Source of the DNA: Alphaproteobacteria bacterium
GTDB taxonomy: Bacteria > Pseudomonadota > Alphaproteobacteria > MPNO01 > VGEU01
Direction of reading: 5' to 3'
DNA length: 48,750 nt
Assembly (NCBI GenBank): GCA_016869145.1
Contig: VGEU01000015.1
Location: 1-48,750, forward strand
The translations under genes were made by a program, and so were the position numbers. The stretch's first letter is position 1. Each line of letters starts with the position of its first letter. This document shows, in pieces, positions 15,631-24,134 of the stretch. The notes below the pieces were generated by a model that worked only from the letters and a program-made list of their open reading frames with translations, made no database searches and was not told where the DNA came from.

Positions 15631-16443
15631 ATGACCGACCTGCCCGCCCTCGATACATCGCGCCTGGGCCCCCGGCCCGGCAGCCGCGTCGCCGTCGTCG
15701 GCGGCTGCGGCTCGATCGGGCGCGGCTATGTCGCCGCCTGCCTCGCCGGCGGCGCGCGGATCGCCGCGATCGACCTTCCGGCCTCGCACGCACAGAACCC
15801 GGTGCCCGCCGGCGTCGAGGCGATCGCGCTCGATGCGACCGACGAGCAGGCGGTCGGGCTCGCCTTCGAGCGGCTCGACCGGGCCTGGCGTGGCCTCGAC
15901 GTCTTCGTCCATCTCGCCGGCATCACCCACGTGCCGCCGAAGCCGCTCGAGGAGATCGAGTCCGCGGTCTGGGACGAGGTGATGGGGATCAACCTCCGCT
16001 CGGCCTATCTGACGGCGCGTGCGGCGATGGGGCTCCTCCGCAAGGCGGGCGGCGGCGCGATCGTGCTCACGTCCTCAGGCCTCGCCCTCAATGTCGAGAA
16101 GGGGCTCGGTGTCTATTCCGTGACCAAGGCCGGCATCATCGGCCTCACTAAGGTGCTCGCCAAGGAGGGCGCGCCCGATATCCGCGCCAACGCGATCGCC
16201 CCGGGGGCGGTCGAGACGGCGTTCATGTCGGGCGGCACGGGGCGCGGCGGCGCCGACGGCAAGCGCGGCTGGTGGCACGACCATCTCGGGACGCGCGGCA
16301 TCGACATCACCAAGACGATCCCGATGGGCCGCCTCGCGGTGGTCGATGACGTGGTCGGGCCGATGCTTTTCCTGTCGGGGGATGCCTCGCGCTACATGTC
16401 CGGCCAGGTGCTGCACATGAACGGCGGCCGGCTGACGCCCTGA
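15631..16443 (+). CDS. SDR-family NAD(P)-dependent oxidoreductase
   Basis: 270 residues from the ATG at 15631, which has GGAG 7 bases upstream; an in-frame GTG at 15619 is an alternative. The cofactor loop VGGCGSIGRGYVA, the catalytic Ser in VLTSSGLAL and YSVTK (Tyr/Lys) are all present, as is the C-terminal GQVLHMNGGRL. It is a classical SDR that oxidises an alcohol or reduces a keto group. It is divergent from the TRAP genes with about 100 bases between, which may hold both promoters. Confidence 0.9.
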   Translation: MTDLPALDTSRLGPRPGSRVAVVGGCGSIGRGYVAACLAGGARIAAIDLPASHAQNPVPAGVEAIALDATDEQAVGLAFERLDRAWRGLDVFVHLAGITHVPPKPLEEIESAVWDEVMGINLRSAYLTARAAMGLLRKAGGGAIVLTSSGLALNVEKGLGVYSVTKAGIIGLTKVLAKEGAPDIRANAIAPGAVETAFMSGGTGRGGADGKRGWWHDHLGTRGIDITKTIPMGRLAVVDDVVGPMLFLSGDASRYMSGQVLHMNGGRLTP

Positions 16444-16581
16444 CCGCACGCCTTAACCATGATCACCGTCGGTCGATTTTACATCCGGCTGCCATAGTTC
16501 CGCCCAAGTTGCTGTGGCTCAATGATTCACCCGACTGGCACGACAGTTGCGTCGGGTGCCACGGCAGCGGGCGTGGTTACC

Positions 16582-17008
16582 ATGCGGCACTGGCTGATCG
16601 GCGGTATCGTCGGACTGTCCCTGGGTGTCGCAGCCATGCCCGATAGCGCGCGCGCCGGCGCCGGTCGCCGGCCTCGACCTCGTCGCGATCGAGTTCGCCC
16701 ACTGGTCGCATGCGTTGTGGCCGATGGAGGGCGGCGACGGCGACGGCGCCGACGCGACGTCCTCGTTCGATCGTTTCGCCGCCACGCTTCTCAGCGCCGA
16801 GGCGCGCGCCGCCGGCGATTTCGGCCACGCGCTCCTGTCGGGGATCGCCGGGCTGAGCGGTGCGCCCGATGAGACGGTGCTCGTCATGCCGCAAGAGCCC
16901 GCCCCGGTGCCGGCATCGCCGGCGCGGAACGCGGGATCACCGAGCCCGGGGGCGCTCGCGCTGGGGCTGTCGCTGCTCCTCGCCCAGCACCTCAAATCCC
17001 GACAATAG
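16582..17008 (+). pseudogene. Possible frameshifted small exported protein
   Basis: Frame 1 from the ATG at 16582 gives a signal-peptide-like MRHWLIGGIVGLSLGVAAMP...ARAGA. After a GC dinucleotide run near 16648-16666 the plausible coding frame shifts to frame 2, giving PVAGLDLVAIEFAHWSHALW... and ending ALALGLSLLLAQHLKSRQ, a hydrophobic C-terminal tail. Together they would make a ~140-residue exported protein. No homolog is recognised and no good ribosome site is seen. The end overlaps the convergent SDR gene by 17 bases. It could be a true frameshift, a sequencing slip in the GC run, or non-coding. Confidence 0.3.
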
Positions 17009-17753
17009 TCACCCCGCCGTTCGGCGCCACCACCTGGCCGGTCATGAAGTCGGCCTCGGTGGACGCGAGCCAGGCGACGGCGTAGGAGATCTCGATCGGC
17101 TGCGCGAGGCGGCCGAGCGGGACCTCGCTTTCCATTTTCCGGATGCGCTCGAGGCCGAGGCTGCCGCGGGTGAGATCGGTCTCGAGAAGCCCCGGCGCGA
17201 TGGCGTTGACCATGATGTTGTGGGGGGCGAGCTCGCGCGCCCACGACTTGACGAGGCCCGACAACGCCGACTTGGCCGAGGCGTAGTGGCTCGCAAAGGC
17301 CGAACCACCCATCGCGAAATTGGACGAGATGTTGATGATCTTGCCGTAGCGGCGGGCTTTCATGCCCGGCACGACCGCCTGGGTGGCGAAGAACGTGCCC
17401 TTGACGTGGACGCCATACATCCGGTCGAACGTCGCCTCGTCGATCTGCTCGAGGAGGAGGCCCTGGCCGGCGACGCCCGCGTTGTTGACGAGGATGTCGA
17501 TGCGGCCCATCGCGGCCTCGGCAGCGGCGATGTCGCGCTTGAGGTCGGCGACCTTCTGCACGTCGCCCACCATCAGATGCGCACGCCGGCCCTTCTGCCG
17601 GACGAGCTCCGCGGTCTGGCGGGCCGCGTCCTCGCGAATGTCCTGGACGATCACGTCGGCGCCGCGCTCGGCCAGGAGCGTCGCGTGCGAGCGGCCCATG
17701 CCCGCGCCCGCGCCGGTGACGAGGGCGATCCTTCCATCGAGGGCGAGCGACAT
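16992..17753 (-). CDS. SDR-family oxidoreductase (FabG-like)
   Basis: 253 residues with TGAGAGMGRSHA for the cofactor, NNAGVAGQG, and the catalytic Ser...YASAK set. The C-terminus DFMTGQVVAPNGGVTIVGI is typical of 3-oxoacyl-ACP reductase-like SDRs. It starts 13 bases after the stop of the acyl-CoA ligase gene, so the two form an operon and probably work on the same CoA-activated acid. The stop overlaps the plus-strand reading at 16582-17008. Confidence 0.92.
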   Translation of the reverse strand: MSLALDGRIALVTGAGAGMGRSHATLLAERGADVIVQDIREDAARQTAELVRQKGRRAHLMVGDVQKVADLKRDIAAAEAAMGRIDILVNNAGVAGQGLLLEQIDEATFDRMYGVHVKGTFFATQAVVPGMKARRYGKIINISSNFAMGGSAFASHYASAKSALSGLVKSWARELAPHNIMVNAIAPGLLETDLTRGSLGLERIRKMESEVPLGRLAQPIEISYAVAWLASTEADFMTGQVVAPNGGVTIVGI

Positions 17754-17765
17754 GGGGTCTCCTTT

Positions 17766-19337
17766 TCAGATCGAGGGATTCGCGTCGGCCCAGCGGCGGG
17801 CAAGTGCGTTGCGGTCGATCTTGCCGCGCTCGTTGCGCGGGATGATGTCGACCATGAGGAGGTGCTTGGGGAGCTTGGTCGGCGGCAGCCGTGCCTTGCA
17901 GTGGGCGATCAGCGCCTCGAGCGCGACGCTGCGCCCGGGCTTGGCGGCGACATAGGCGATGACCTCCTCGCCGAACACCTTGTCGGGAACGCCGACCGCG
18001 GCCGCCTCGGCGATGTCGTCGTGGTCCATCAGCACCTTGTCGATCTCGAGCGGCGAGATATTGACGCCGCCGCGGATGATCAGGTCCTTGAGCCGGCCGG
18101 TGATGTGGAGGCAGCCGTCGTCGTCGAAATAGCCGAGATCGCCGGTCTTGAGCGGCGTATTGCGGATCGGGACGATGGAGCGGTCCTCCATCAGATAGCC
18201 GTAGGCGATCTGCGGTCCGGCGATCTGGATCTCGCCGACCGCGCCGCGCGGCAGGTCGCGGCCGTTCTCGTCGACGACGCGCATGTCCTGGTAGACGCAG
18301 GGCCGCCCGACGCTGCCGATCTTGCGCGCGGCCGGATCGTTGCCGGCGAGCATGCCGCCCTCGCTCATGCCGTAATGCTGGACGAGGGGGAGGCCGTAGC
18401 GCGCCTCGAACCGGCGGAGCTCCTCCTCGTGGAGCGGCGCCGTGCTGCACGACATGAAGCGGACGCCTTCGAGGATCGAGCGGTCGATCTCGACCTGCCT
18501 GTTGAGGAACATGTTCACGACCGCCGGGATGCCGAGGATGATGGTCGGCCGGACGCTCCGGATCCAGTTGAAGAACCGGCTGTGTGAGAACTTGCGGGCG
18601 ATCGCGACAGAGGCGCCGGCCTGCACCGCCGGCATCAGGCTCAGCGTGTGCGTCGAGGCCCAGGCGAAGGAGCGGTATTCGAGGAGGCGGTCGGACGCCG
18701 TCAGCCGCCACAGGACGACACAGGCCTCGGGCACCTTCGGGTAGCTGTCGAAGTGGTGGATGACCCCCTTGGGCGCGGCCGAGGTCCCCGACGTGAACCC
18801 GATATTCGACTCGCAGTCGGGGCGGCCGACGAACGGGACCGCGGGGTGCGCAGGCACGTCGCGGAGCCGCGTGAACAGCTCGTCCGGATCGCCATCGACG
18901 GCGGGCAACCGGTCGAACCGGACGCGATCGGCCCCGGTCGCGGCGGCGAAGGCGGCGATGTCGGCGCCCCCGCGCCAGAGGACGAGGCGCGGCTCGAGCC
19001 GCGCGAGGAGCTCGGCTATCTGGTTGGCCGAGGTCTCGACGTCGATCGGGCAGGCGGTCGCGCCACGCCGGAATACGGCGAGGAACAGGATCATCGCCTC
19101 GACGACATTGTCCGACAGGATCACGACGCGATCGCCGGCGCCGATGCCGCGATCGGCGAGGAATCGGGCGAAGCGATTGCAGATGTCCTCGAGGTCGCGC
19201 CACGTGAACGCGACCCCCTGGTCGATCGCGATGAGCGCGGTCTTGTCGGGGAGGCGCTGGGCGTTGCGCTCGAGCCAGTCCTTGAAGTTCTGCCGCTCGG
19301 TATCGAGCGCGAATGCGGTCTCGGCCGCGCCGGTCAT
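17766..19337 (-). CDS. Class I adenylate-forming acyl-CoA ligase
   Basis: 523 residues from the ATG at 19337; longer in-frame openings exist but the family homology begins right here (FALDTERQNFKDWLERNAQRLPDKTALI). The P-loop motif is FTSGTSAAPKGVIHHFDS, the adenylate region YGMSEGG, the hinge GDLGYFDDDGCLHITGRLKD and the catalytic C-terminal Lys in ERGKIDRNAL. It activates a carboxylic acid to its CoA thioester. Divergent from the ABC importer at 19578, which may supply the acid, and co-transcribed with the SDR at 16992. Confidence 0.92.
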   Translation of the reverse strand: MTGAAETAFALDTERQNFKDWLERNAQRLPDKTALIAIDQGVAFTWRDLEDICNRFARFLADRGIGAGDRVVILSDNVVEAMILFLAVFRRGATACPIDVETSANQIAELLARLEPRLVLWRGGADIAAFAAATGADRVRFDRLPAVDGDPDELFTRLRDVPAHPAVPFVGRPDCESNIGFTSGTSAAPKGVIHHFDSYPKVPEACVVLWRLTASDRLLEYRSFAWASTHTLSLMPAVQAGASVAIARKFSHSRFFNWIRSVRPTIILGIPAVVNMFLNRQVEIDRSILEGVRFMSCSTAPLHEEELRRFEARYGLPLVQHYGMSEGGMLAGNDPAARKIGSVGRPCVYQDMRVVDENGRDLPRGAVGEIQIAGPQIAYGYLMEDRSIVPIRNTPLKTGDLGYFDDDGCLHITGRLKDLIIRGGVNISPLEIDKVLMDHDDIAEAAAVGVPDKVFGEEVIAYVAAKPGRSVALEALIAHCKARLPPTKLPKHLLMVDIIPRNERGKIDRNALARRWADANPSI

Positions 19338-19465
19338 TGTCGAAGCCCCTCGTTCGGGCCCGAGCATAGCGGCTCGCCTGTCGCCGTCCAGCGCGACCCT
19401 CGCCGGCGCGAGGCAAGACCCGCGCCGCTCGCCGGCGCGAGGCGAGACCATCGTATTCAGCGATA

Positions 19466-19493
19466 TTGCCTTGTTCGGTTAATTTAGTATTCT
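19466..19493 (+). promoter_or_regulatory. Candidate sigma-70-type promoter for the ABC importer
   Basis: TTGCCT (19466-19471) and TATTCT (19488-19493) with a 16-base spacer sit in an AT-rich patch of the 240-base divergent region, about 85 bases upstream of the importer start. Confidence 0.35.
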
Positions 19494-19577
19494 CCCGCGT
19501 CCGAAATGGCTCGGTCAATGACGAAGAACTCATGGCGGACGCCATGGGGCGACGGGCCGCGATCGAGGGAGGAACGC

Positions 19578-20636
19578 ATGAGCACGCTGAGCCGTCGGGA
19601 TTTCATGGCAGGGGCGGGTGCTGCAGCCGGTGGCGCGGTGATCCTCTCCTTGTCCGGACCCGCGCTCGGCCAGAGCGGCGAGGTCCAGGTCGGCATCCCG
19701 GCCGAGACGTCGAACAACCTGCCGATGATGCTCGCCGGCGCGCTCGGCTATCTCAAGGACGAAGGCATCACCGGTCGCGTCCTCTCGACCGGCGGCGGCG
19801 TCAACGTCCGCCAGATGGTCGCCGCCGGTCAGATTCAATACGGCATGGGCGACGTCGCCCACCCGCTCGCGATCACCGGCGCCGGCAAGCAGGCCAAGGT
19901 GCTGATCGCGATCGACAAGCTCGCGACGGTCGCCAACGTGATGGTGCGCAAGGAGCTCTGGGACCAGGGCATCCGCACGGTCGAGGACTTCGGCAAGTGG
20001 AAGAAGCCGGACGGCACCAAGCCGTCGCTCGGCGTCACCCGCGTCGGTTCGGCGACCTGGCTCTATGGCAGCTTCATCTTTTCGCAGGCCGGACTCATCG
20101 ACAACATCAACTTCGTCTCGGTCGGCGACGGCGCCCCGATGCTGGGTGCGTTCCGGACCGGCAAGATCGATGCGCTGATGGCGAACATCGTCACCTATTT
20201 CTCGGTGCTCGACGAGGACATGGGGAGGCCGATCTTCGACGTCACCCAGAAGGGCGCGTGGGACAAGTATTTCGGCAGCGCCATCCCGAGCCAGTGCCTG
20301 TTCGCGCTCGAGGACCAGATGAAGGCGCAGCCCGCGATGACGCAGGGCATCGTCAATTCCTGCTACCGGGCGCTCAAGTTCATCGAGAAGACCTCGGCGA
20401 AGGAGCTCTTCGCGGCCATCGAGGGCAAGTACATGAGCGCGTTCAAGCCCGAGGTCGCGGTGCGCGAGATGGAGTTCATGAAGCCGATCTTCGACTATGA
20501 CGGCTCGATCACACCCGAGATGTACAAGAACGGCGCCAAGATCTGGTTTACCGAGGAGACCAAGATCCGACCCCAGCCTTATGAGCGGATGGTCGACCTG
20601 TCGCTGCTCCAGGTCGCGAAGAAGAAGTTCGGCTGA
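19578..20636 (+). CDS. NitT/TauT-type ABC substrate-binding protein with Tat signal
   Basis: 352 residues from the ATG at 19578, preceded by GGGAGGAACGC. The signal contains SRRDF at residues 5-9 and a weakly hydrophobic Ala/Gly core, i.e. a Tat-type leader, with cleavage near GPALG/Q. The mature part has the NMT1/SsuA-like fold (AETSNNLPMMLAGALGYLKD, MGDVAHPLAI, SLGVTRVGSATW). It is the first gene of a three-gene importer with ATPase 2 bases and permease 3 bases further on. Ligand unknown; relatives bind sulfonates, nitrate, pyrimidine precursors or aromatic acids. Confidence 0.92.
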   Translation: MSTLSRRDFMAGAGAAAGGAVILSLSGPALGQSGEVQVGIPAETSNNLPMMLAGALGYLKDEGITGRVLSTGGGVNVRQMVAAGQIQYGMGDVAHPLAITGAGKQAKVLIAIDKLATVANVMVRKELWDQGIRTVEDFGKWKKPDGTKPSLGVTRVGSATWLYGSFIFSQAGLIDNINFVSVGDGAPMLGAFRTGKIDALMANIVTYFSVLDEDMGRPIFDVTQKGAWDKYFGSAIPSQCLFALEDQMKAQPAMTQGIVNSCYRALKFIEKTSAKELFAAIEGKYMSAFKPEVAVREMEFMKPIFDYDGSITPEMYKNGAKIWFTEETKIRPQPYERMVDLSLLQVAKKKFG

Positions 20637-20638
20637 CG

Positions 20639-21499
20639 ATGGCGCCGGTCAACGACATGGATATGCTGGCGCATAGGCCCGCGGCGGCGCAGCCTGCGGC
20701 CGCCGCCTCGGTCCGCCAGCGGATCGAGGTCCGCGACATCACCAAGGTCTTCCCCCTGCACGGCGAGGATCTCGTCGCCGTGGAGAAGGTCTCCTTCTCG
20801 ATCCGCGAGGGCGAGTTCGTCGCCCTGCTCGGGCCGTCGGGATGCGGCAAGTCGACCATCCTCAACATGATCGCGGGCCTCATCACAATCACCGGCGGGG
20901 CGGCCTATCTCGACGGAAGGAGCGTCGCCTATGGCAAGGTTGATCCGCAGGTCGGCTACGTCTTTCAACGCGACACCGTGTTCCCGTGGCGCACCGTCCG
21001 GCGCAATATCGGCTACGGGCTCGAGCTCAGCCGCCTCGCCAAGGCCGAACGCGAGGCGCGCGTCCTCGAGGTGATCCGCCAGGCCGGGCTCAAGGGCTTC
21101 GAGGACGCCTATCCGCTCGCGCTCTCGGGCGGCATGCGCCAGCGCGTCGCGCTCATGCGCACGCTCATCATGCAGCCGCAGATCCTCCTGATGGACGAGC
21201 CCTTCGGCGCGCTCGACACCCATACCAAGCTCGAGATGCACAAGTTCCTGCTCGAGATCTGGGAGCACGAGCGCCAGACGGTCCTGTTCGTGACCCACGA
21301 TCTTTCCGAGGCGCTGACGCTGTCGGACCGGATCATCCTCCTCTCCGCCCGCCCGGGCCGGCTCAAGGAGGACTTCGAGGTGCCGTTCCCGCGCCCGCGC
21401 GACGCCATCCGGCTCCGAGAATCGCGCGAGTACAGCGAGCTCTTTGCCAAGGTCTGGCATTCGCTCGGCGACGAGTTCGCCAAGACGAAGGCGGAATAG
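20639..21499 (+). CDS. NitT/TauT-type ABC transporter ATP-binding protein
   Basis: 286 residues. Walker A is GPSGCGKST (65-73), the Q-loop VFQRDTVFPW, the signature LSGGMRQRV and Walker B ILLMDEPFGALD, followed by the switch His in LFVTHDLSEAL. An N-terminal extension of about 28 residues precedes the domain. It energises import through the permease encoded 3 bases downstream. Confidence 0.96.
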   Translation: MAPVNDMDMLAHRPAAAQPAAAASVRQRIEVRDITKVFPLHGEDLVAVEKVSFSIREGEFVALLGPSGCGKSTILNMIAGLITITGGAAYLDGRSVAYGKVDPQVGYVFQRDTVFPWRTVRRNIGYGLELSRLAKAEREARVLEVIRQAGLKGFEDAYPLALSGGMRQRVALMRTLIMQPQILLMDEPFGALDTHTKLEMHKFLLEIWEHERQTVLFVTHDLSEALTLSDRIILLSARPGRLKEDFEVPFPRPRDAIRLRESREYSELFAKVWHSLGDEFAKTKAE

Positions 21500-21502
21500 G
21501 CG

Positions 21503-22372
21503 ATGTCCAAGGGGACGTTCATCAACGTCTGCCGCTTCGGCCTCCTCCTCGTCCTTCTGGCGATCTGGGAGTGGGGCTGGGATCTCCGGAAGCACGTAAG
21601 CTGGATCGTGCCGACGCTGCTCGATCCCTATTTCATCTCCAAGCCGTCGCTGATATGGACGCGGTTCCTCGAGATGGGCTGCTTCGCCAACACGCGCGGC
21701 GACTGGTTGATCAACATCGATGGCACATTCATGAAATGCGTCTACGCCGGCAAGGGAAGCCTCTGGACCCATACGCTGGCGACGCTCAAGAACACGTTCT
21801 GGGGCTTCCTCGTCGGCGTCGGCTCGGGCATCGGCGTCGGCATGCTGCTCGGCCGGTCCGAGATGCTCGCCAAGATCTTCGAGCCCTACATCGTCGCCTT
21901 CAACTCGCTGCCGCGCGTCGCGCTGGTGCCGCTGATCATCATCATGTTCGGCCTCGGCGATGTGTCGAAGATCGTGACGGCGCTGACGCTCGTGTTCTTC
22001 GTGGTGTTCTTCAACACCTTCGAGGGCACCCGCGGGGTCGACCGCGACCACATCAACGCCGCGCGCTTCCTCGGCGCCAATGCCTGGCAGGTCACGTGGA
22101 CGATCTACGTCCCCTCGGCGCTCGCCTGGGTGTTCGCGTCGCTGACGCCGGCGGTCTCGTTCGCGCTGATCGGGGTCATCGTCGGCGAGTTCATCGGCTC
22201 GGAGCGCGGCCTCGGCAAGGTCATCATCGAGGCCGAGGCGACGCTGCAGACGGCCGACATGATGGTCGCGCTGTTCGTCCTGATGGTGATCGGCGTCGTG
22301 CTCGTCCTTGGGGTGCGCGAGGTGCAGCGCCGCCTCTTGCGCTGGCAGCGCCACCACGCCGAGACGTTCTGA
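21503..22372 (+). CDS. NitT/TauT-type ABC transporter permease
   Basis: 289 residues with an N-terminal helix, a ~60-residue loop, and about five further helices in the binding-protein-dependent permease domain. The EAA-like coupling loop is NAARFLGANAWQVTWTIYVP. GLGKVIIEAEATLQ near the C-terminus is typical of the SsuC/TauC branch. It ends 4 bases before the convergent UbiD-family stop, with no terminator between them. Confidence 0.94.
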   Translation: MSKGTFINVCRFGLLLVLLAIWEWGWDLRKHVSWIVPTLLDPYFISKPSLIWTRFLEMGCFANTRGDWLINIDGTFMKCVYAGKGSLWTHTLATLKNTFWGFLVGVGSGIGVGMLLGRSEMLAKIFEPYIVAFNSLPRVALVPLIIIMFGLGDVSKIVTALTLVFFVVFFNTFEGTRGVDRDHINAARFLGANAWQVTWTIYVPSALAWVFASLTPAVSFALIGVIVGEFIGSERGLGKVIIEAEATLQTADMMVALFVLMVIGVVLVLGVREVQRRLLRWQRHHAETF

Positions 22373-22375
22373 GCA

Positions 22376-23926
22376 TCACGCGTAGCCGGTGTCGGCGAGG
22401 AAGCGGTAATAGGGGTCCTGCGCCGCCCGCATCGCCTTCATGTCCTCGGCCGAGAACCAGCGCGAGAAGTCCATCTTCTCGACCGGGTAGCGCGCGCGCT
22501 GGAACTGATCCTTCTGCTCGAGCGGCACCGTCGCGTCGATCCCCATGCCGCCGTCCGAGACCGAGATCTGGCCGGTCTTGAACTCGGAGGGCTGATAGGC
22601 CTGGCCGCGGCTGTACTCGTTGAAGATCACGTAGTCCTTGCGCGGGCTGGCGCGCGATTCGACCGCCCACATCACGTCCTCGGGCTGCCAGATGTCGATG
22701 TCCTCGTCGACGACGATGCAGAGCCGGAGCCCGCGATGGGTCGTCATGATGGCGCCCATGATGTTGCGCTGGAGGCCCTCGTCGCTGCGCTTGGTCTTCT
22801 TCACCTGGACGACGACGCCGCCCCAGATGGTGAGACCGGTCCACAGCGCCACGTCCTGGACGAAGCCGGGCGCCATGCGCTCGCACATCTCGTAGATCGA
22901 GGCACACACATAAGGCGCCTGGTACCAGACCGAGCCGAGGACCGGGGTGTAGTAGATCGGCTTGTTGCCGCGATGGGTGATCGCGGTAAGCTCGAACCCC
23001 CTCGGTGTCCGGTAGGCGCGGCCCATGAAGCGCGCCCATTCAGGGTGGAGCTTGCCGACACCCTGCTTGCCGATCTTCTCCGCCTCGTCGGTCTCCCACA
23101 CCCGCGCGCCGTCGACGATGTAGCCCTCGAGCACCCACTCCGACTGCGCGATCGCATAGGCATCGACCGTCTTCGCCTTGACGATCTCGACCGGCGAGCC
23201 CTGGAGCGCGCCGGCCATGCCGATCTCGTCGGTGAAGCCCGGGAAGATGATCGGGTTGAAGGTCGAGAAGCCCATCATCTCGATCGCCGGCGGCGGGCAG
23301 ATGTTGACGGTGACGGGGATCTTCTGCCCCTTGTACCGCTGGCAGATCAGATCGCCCTGGCCGCCCGGCACCATGTTGATCGAGGCGAGCGGCTGGTTGT
23401 CGCGAAACGACATCCGGTAGAACGAGAACTGGGTGCCGTTGCCCGGCACCCAGGGCGGGCCGATGAAATGGACGCCGGAGCCGAAGATCCGCATCCCGTC
23501 CTCCTCGGTGTGGAGGACCATCGGCAGCCGGTCGACGACGCGTCCGATCCGGTCCTTCTCGATCACGACCTCCTGGCACGGTGCCTCGCGCGCGGCGACC
23601 TCGCGCGGCGCGACCGGGTTCTTCAGGGCGTCGAGGATCTTGAACTTGATGTCGCGGAAGTGCTCGACACCGACGAGCTTGGCGCAGCGCTCGCGAGTCG
23701 CCCACAGATTCGCGATCATCCGCGCGTTCGGATAGCCCGTGATGTTGTTCGCGACCAGCGCCTTCGCGTTGTCGAAAGCCTTGGCGATCGACGTCATCTC
23801 GAGCACGGGGTCGACCTTGGCGTCGATGTAGTGGACGTCCTCGCCGAGCCAGTCGAGCGTCGTGCGGAGGCTCTTGAAGGCCTCCTCGCGCGTCGCGGTC
23901 GGTGTCGTCCTGCGGGCGAGCGTCAT
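22376..23926 (-). CDS. UbiD-family (prenyl-FMN) decarboxylase, divergent copy
   Basis: 516 residues from the ATG at 23926, with GGAG 9 bases upstream. UbiD features include NAKALVANNITGYPNARMI, ICQRYKGQKIPVTVNICPPPAIEMM and VDEDIDIWQPEDVMWAVESR in the C-terminal half. The usual catalytic EGPFxExTGY segment is replaced by EGYIVDGARVW..., followed ~35 residues later by HPEWARFMGRAYRTPRGFEL. The acidic network may therefore differ from UbiD. It is the third gene of an operon with a second UbiD paralog and a zinc-ribbon protein. The family (de)carboxylates aromatic or unsaturated acids and needs UbiX-made cofactor; no ubiX is in the window. Confidence 0.9.
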   Translation of the reverse strand: MTLARRTTPTATREEAFKSLRTTLDWLGEDVHYIDAKVDPVLEMTSIAKAFDNAKALVANNITGYPNARMIANLWATRERCAKLVGVEHFRDIKFKILDALKNPVAPREVAAREAPCQEVVIEKDRIGRVVDRLPMVLHTEEDGMRIFGSGVHFIGPPWVPGNGTQFSFYRMSFRDNQPLASINMVPGGQGDLICQRYKGQKIPVTVNICPPPAIEMMGFSTFNPIIFPGFTDEIGMAGALQGSPVEIVKAKTVDAYAIAQSEWVLEGYIVDGARVWETDEAEKIGKQGVGKLHPEWARFMGRAYRTPRGFELTAITHRGNKPIYYTPVLGSVWYQAPYVCASIYEMCERMAPGFVQDVALWTGLTIWGGVVVQVKKTKRSDEGLQRNIMGAIMTTHRGLRLCIVVDEDIDIWQPEDVMWAVESRASPRKDYVIFNEYSRGQAYQPSEFKTGQISVSDGGMGIDATVPLEQKDQFQRARYPVEKMDFSRWFSAEDMKAMRAAQDPYYRFLADTGYA

Positions 23927-23943
23927 GGCGGAATCTCCGTCCT

Positions 23944-24126
23944 TCAACCCCTGATGATCTCGCGCGCCTCGCCGGGGAGGAACGAGGCCTGGCATTGCGG
24001 GCAGCGGAGCGCGACATCGCCCCGGTCGACCAGCGCGTCGGTGACGTGGAACCAGGCGGCGCAGGCCGGGCAGGAGACCCAGACCGTGTTGCCGTCCTTC
24101 TCGTGCGGGGATCCTTCGTCGCTCAT
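23944..24126 (-). CDS. Small four-cysteine zinc-ribbon protein, putative decarboxylase D-type subunit
   Basis: 60 residues from the ATG at 24126; the ribosome site GAGG overlaps the stop of the upstream UbiD gene, so translation is coupled. Cys19-x2-Cys22 (CPAC) and Cys42-x2-Cys45 (CPQC) form a compact zinc ribbon. Position and size match the small D subunits (BsdD/VdcD type, also with two Cys pairs) of multi-subunit hydroxyarylic-acid decarboxylases whose C subunit is a UbiD homolog. Sequence similarity beyond the cysteines is not obvious. A general MJ0042-like zinc finger is the alternative. Confidence 0.75.
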   Translation of the reverse strand: MSDEGSPHEKDGNTVWVSCPACAAWFHVTDALVDRGDVALRCPQCQASFLPGEAREIIRG

Positions 24127-24134
24127 CTCGGGCC

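Noticed and set aside
16519-19545. 1008-residue open frame on the minus strand
   Set aside because: Out-of-frame reading of the SDR and CoA-ligase genes; composition is Arg/Ala/Pro-rich without any domain.
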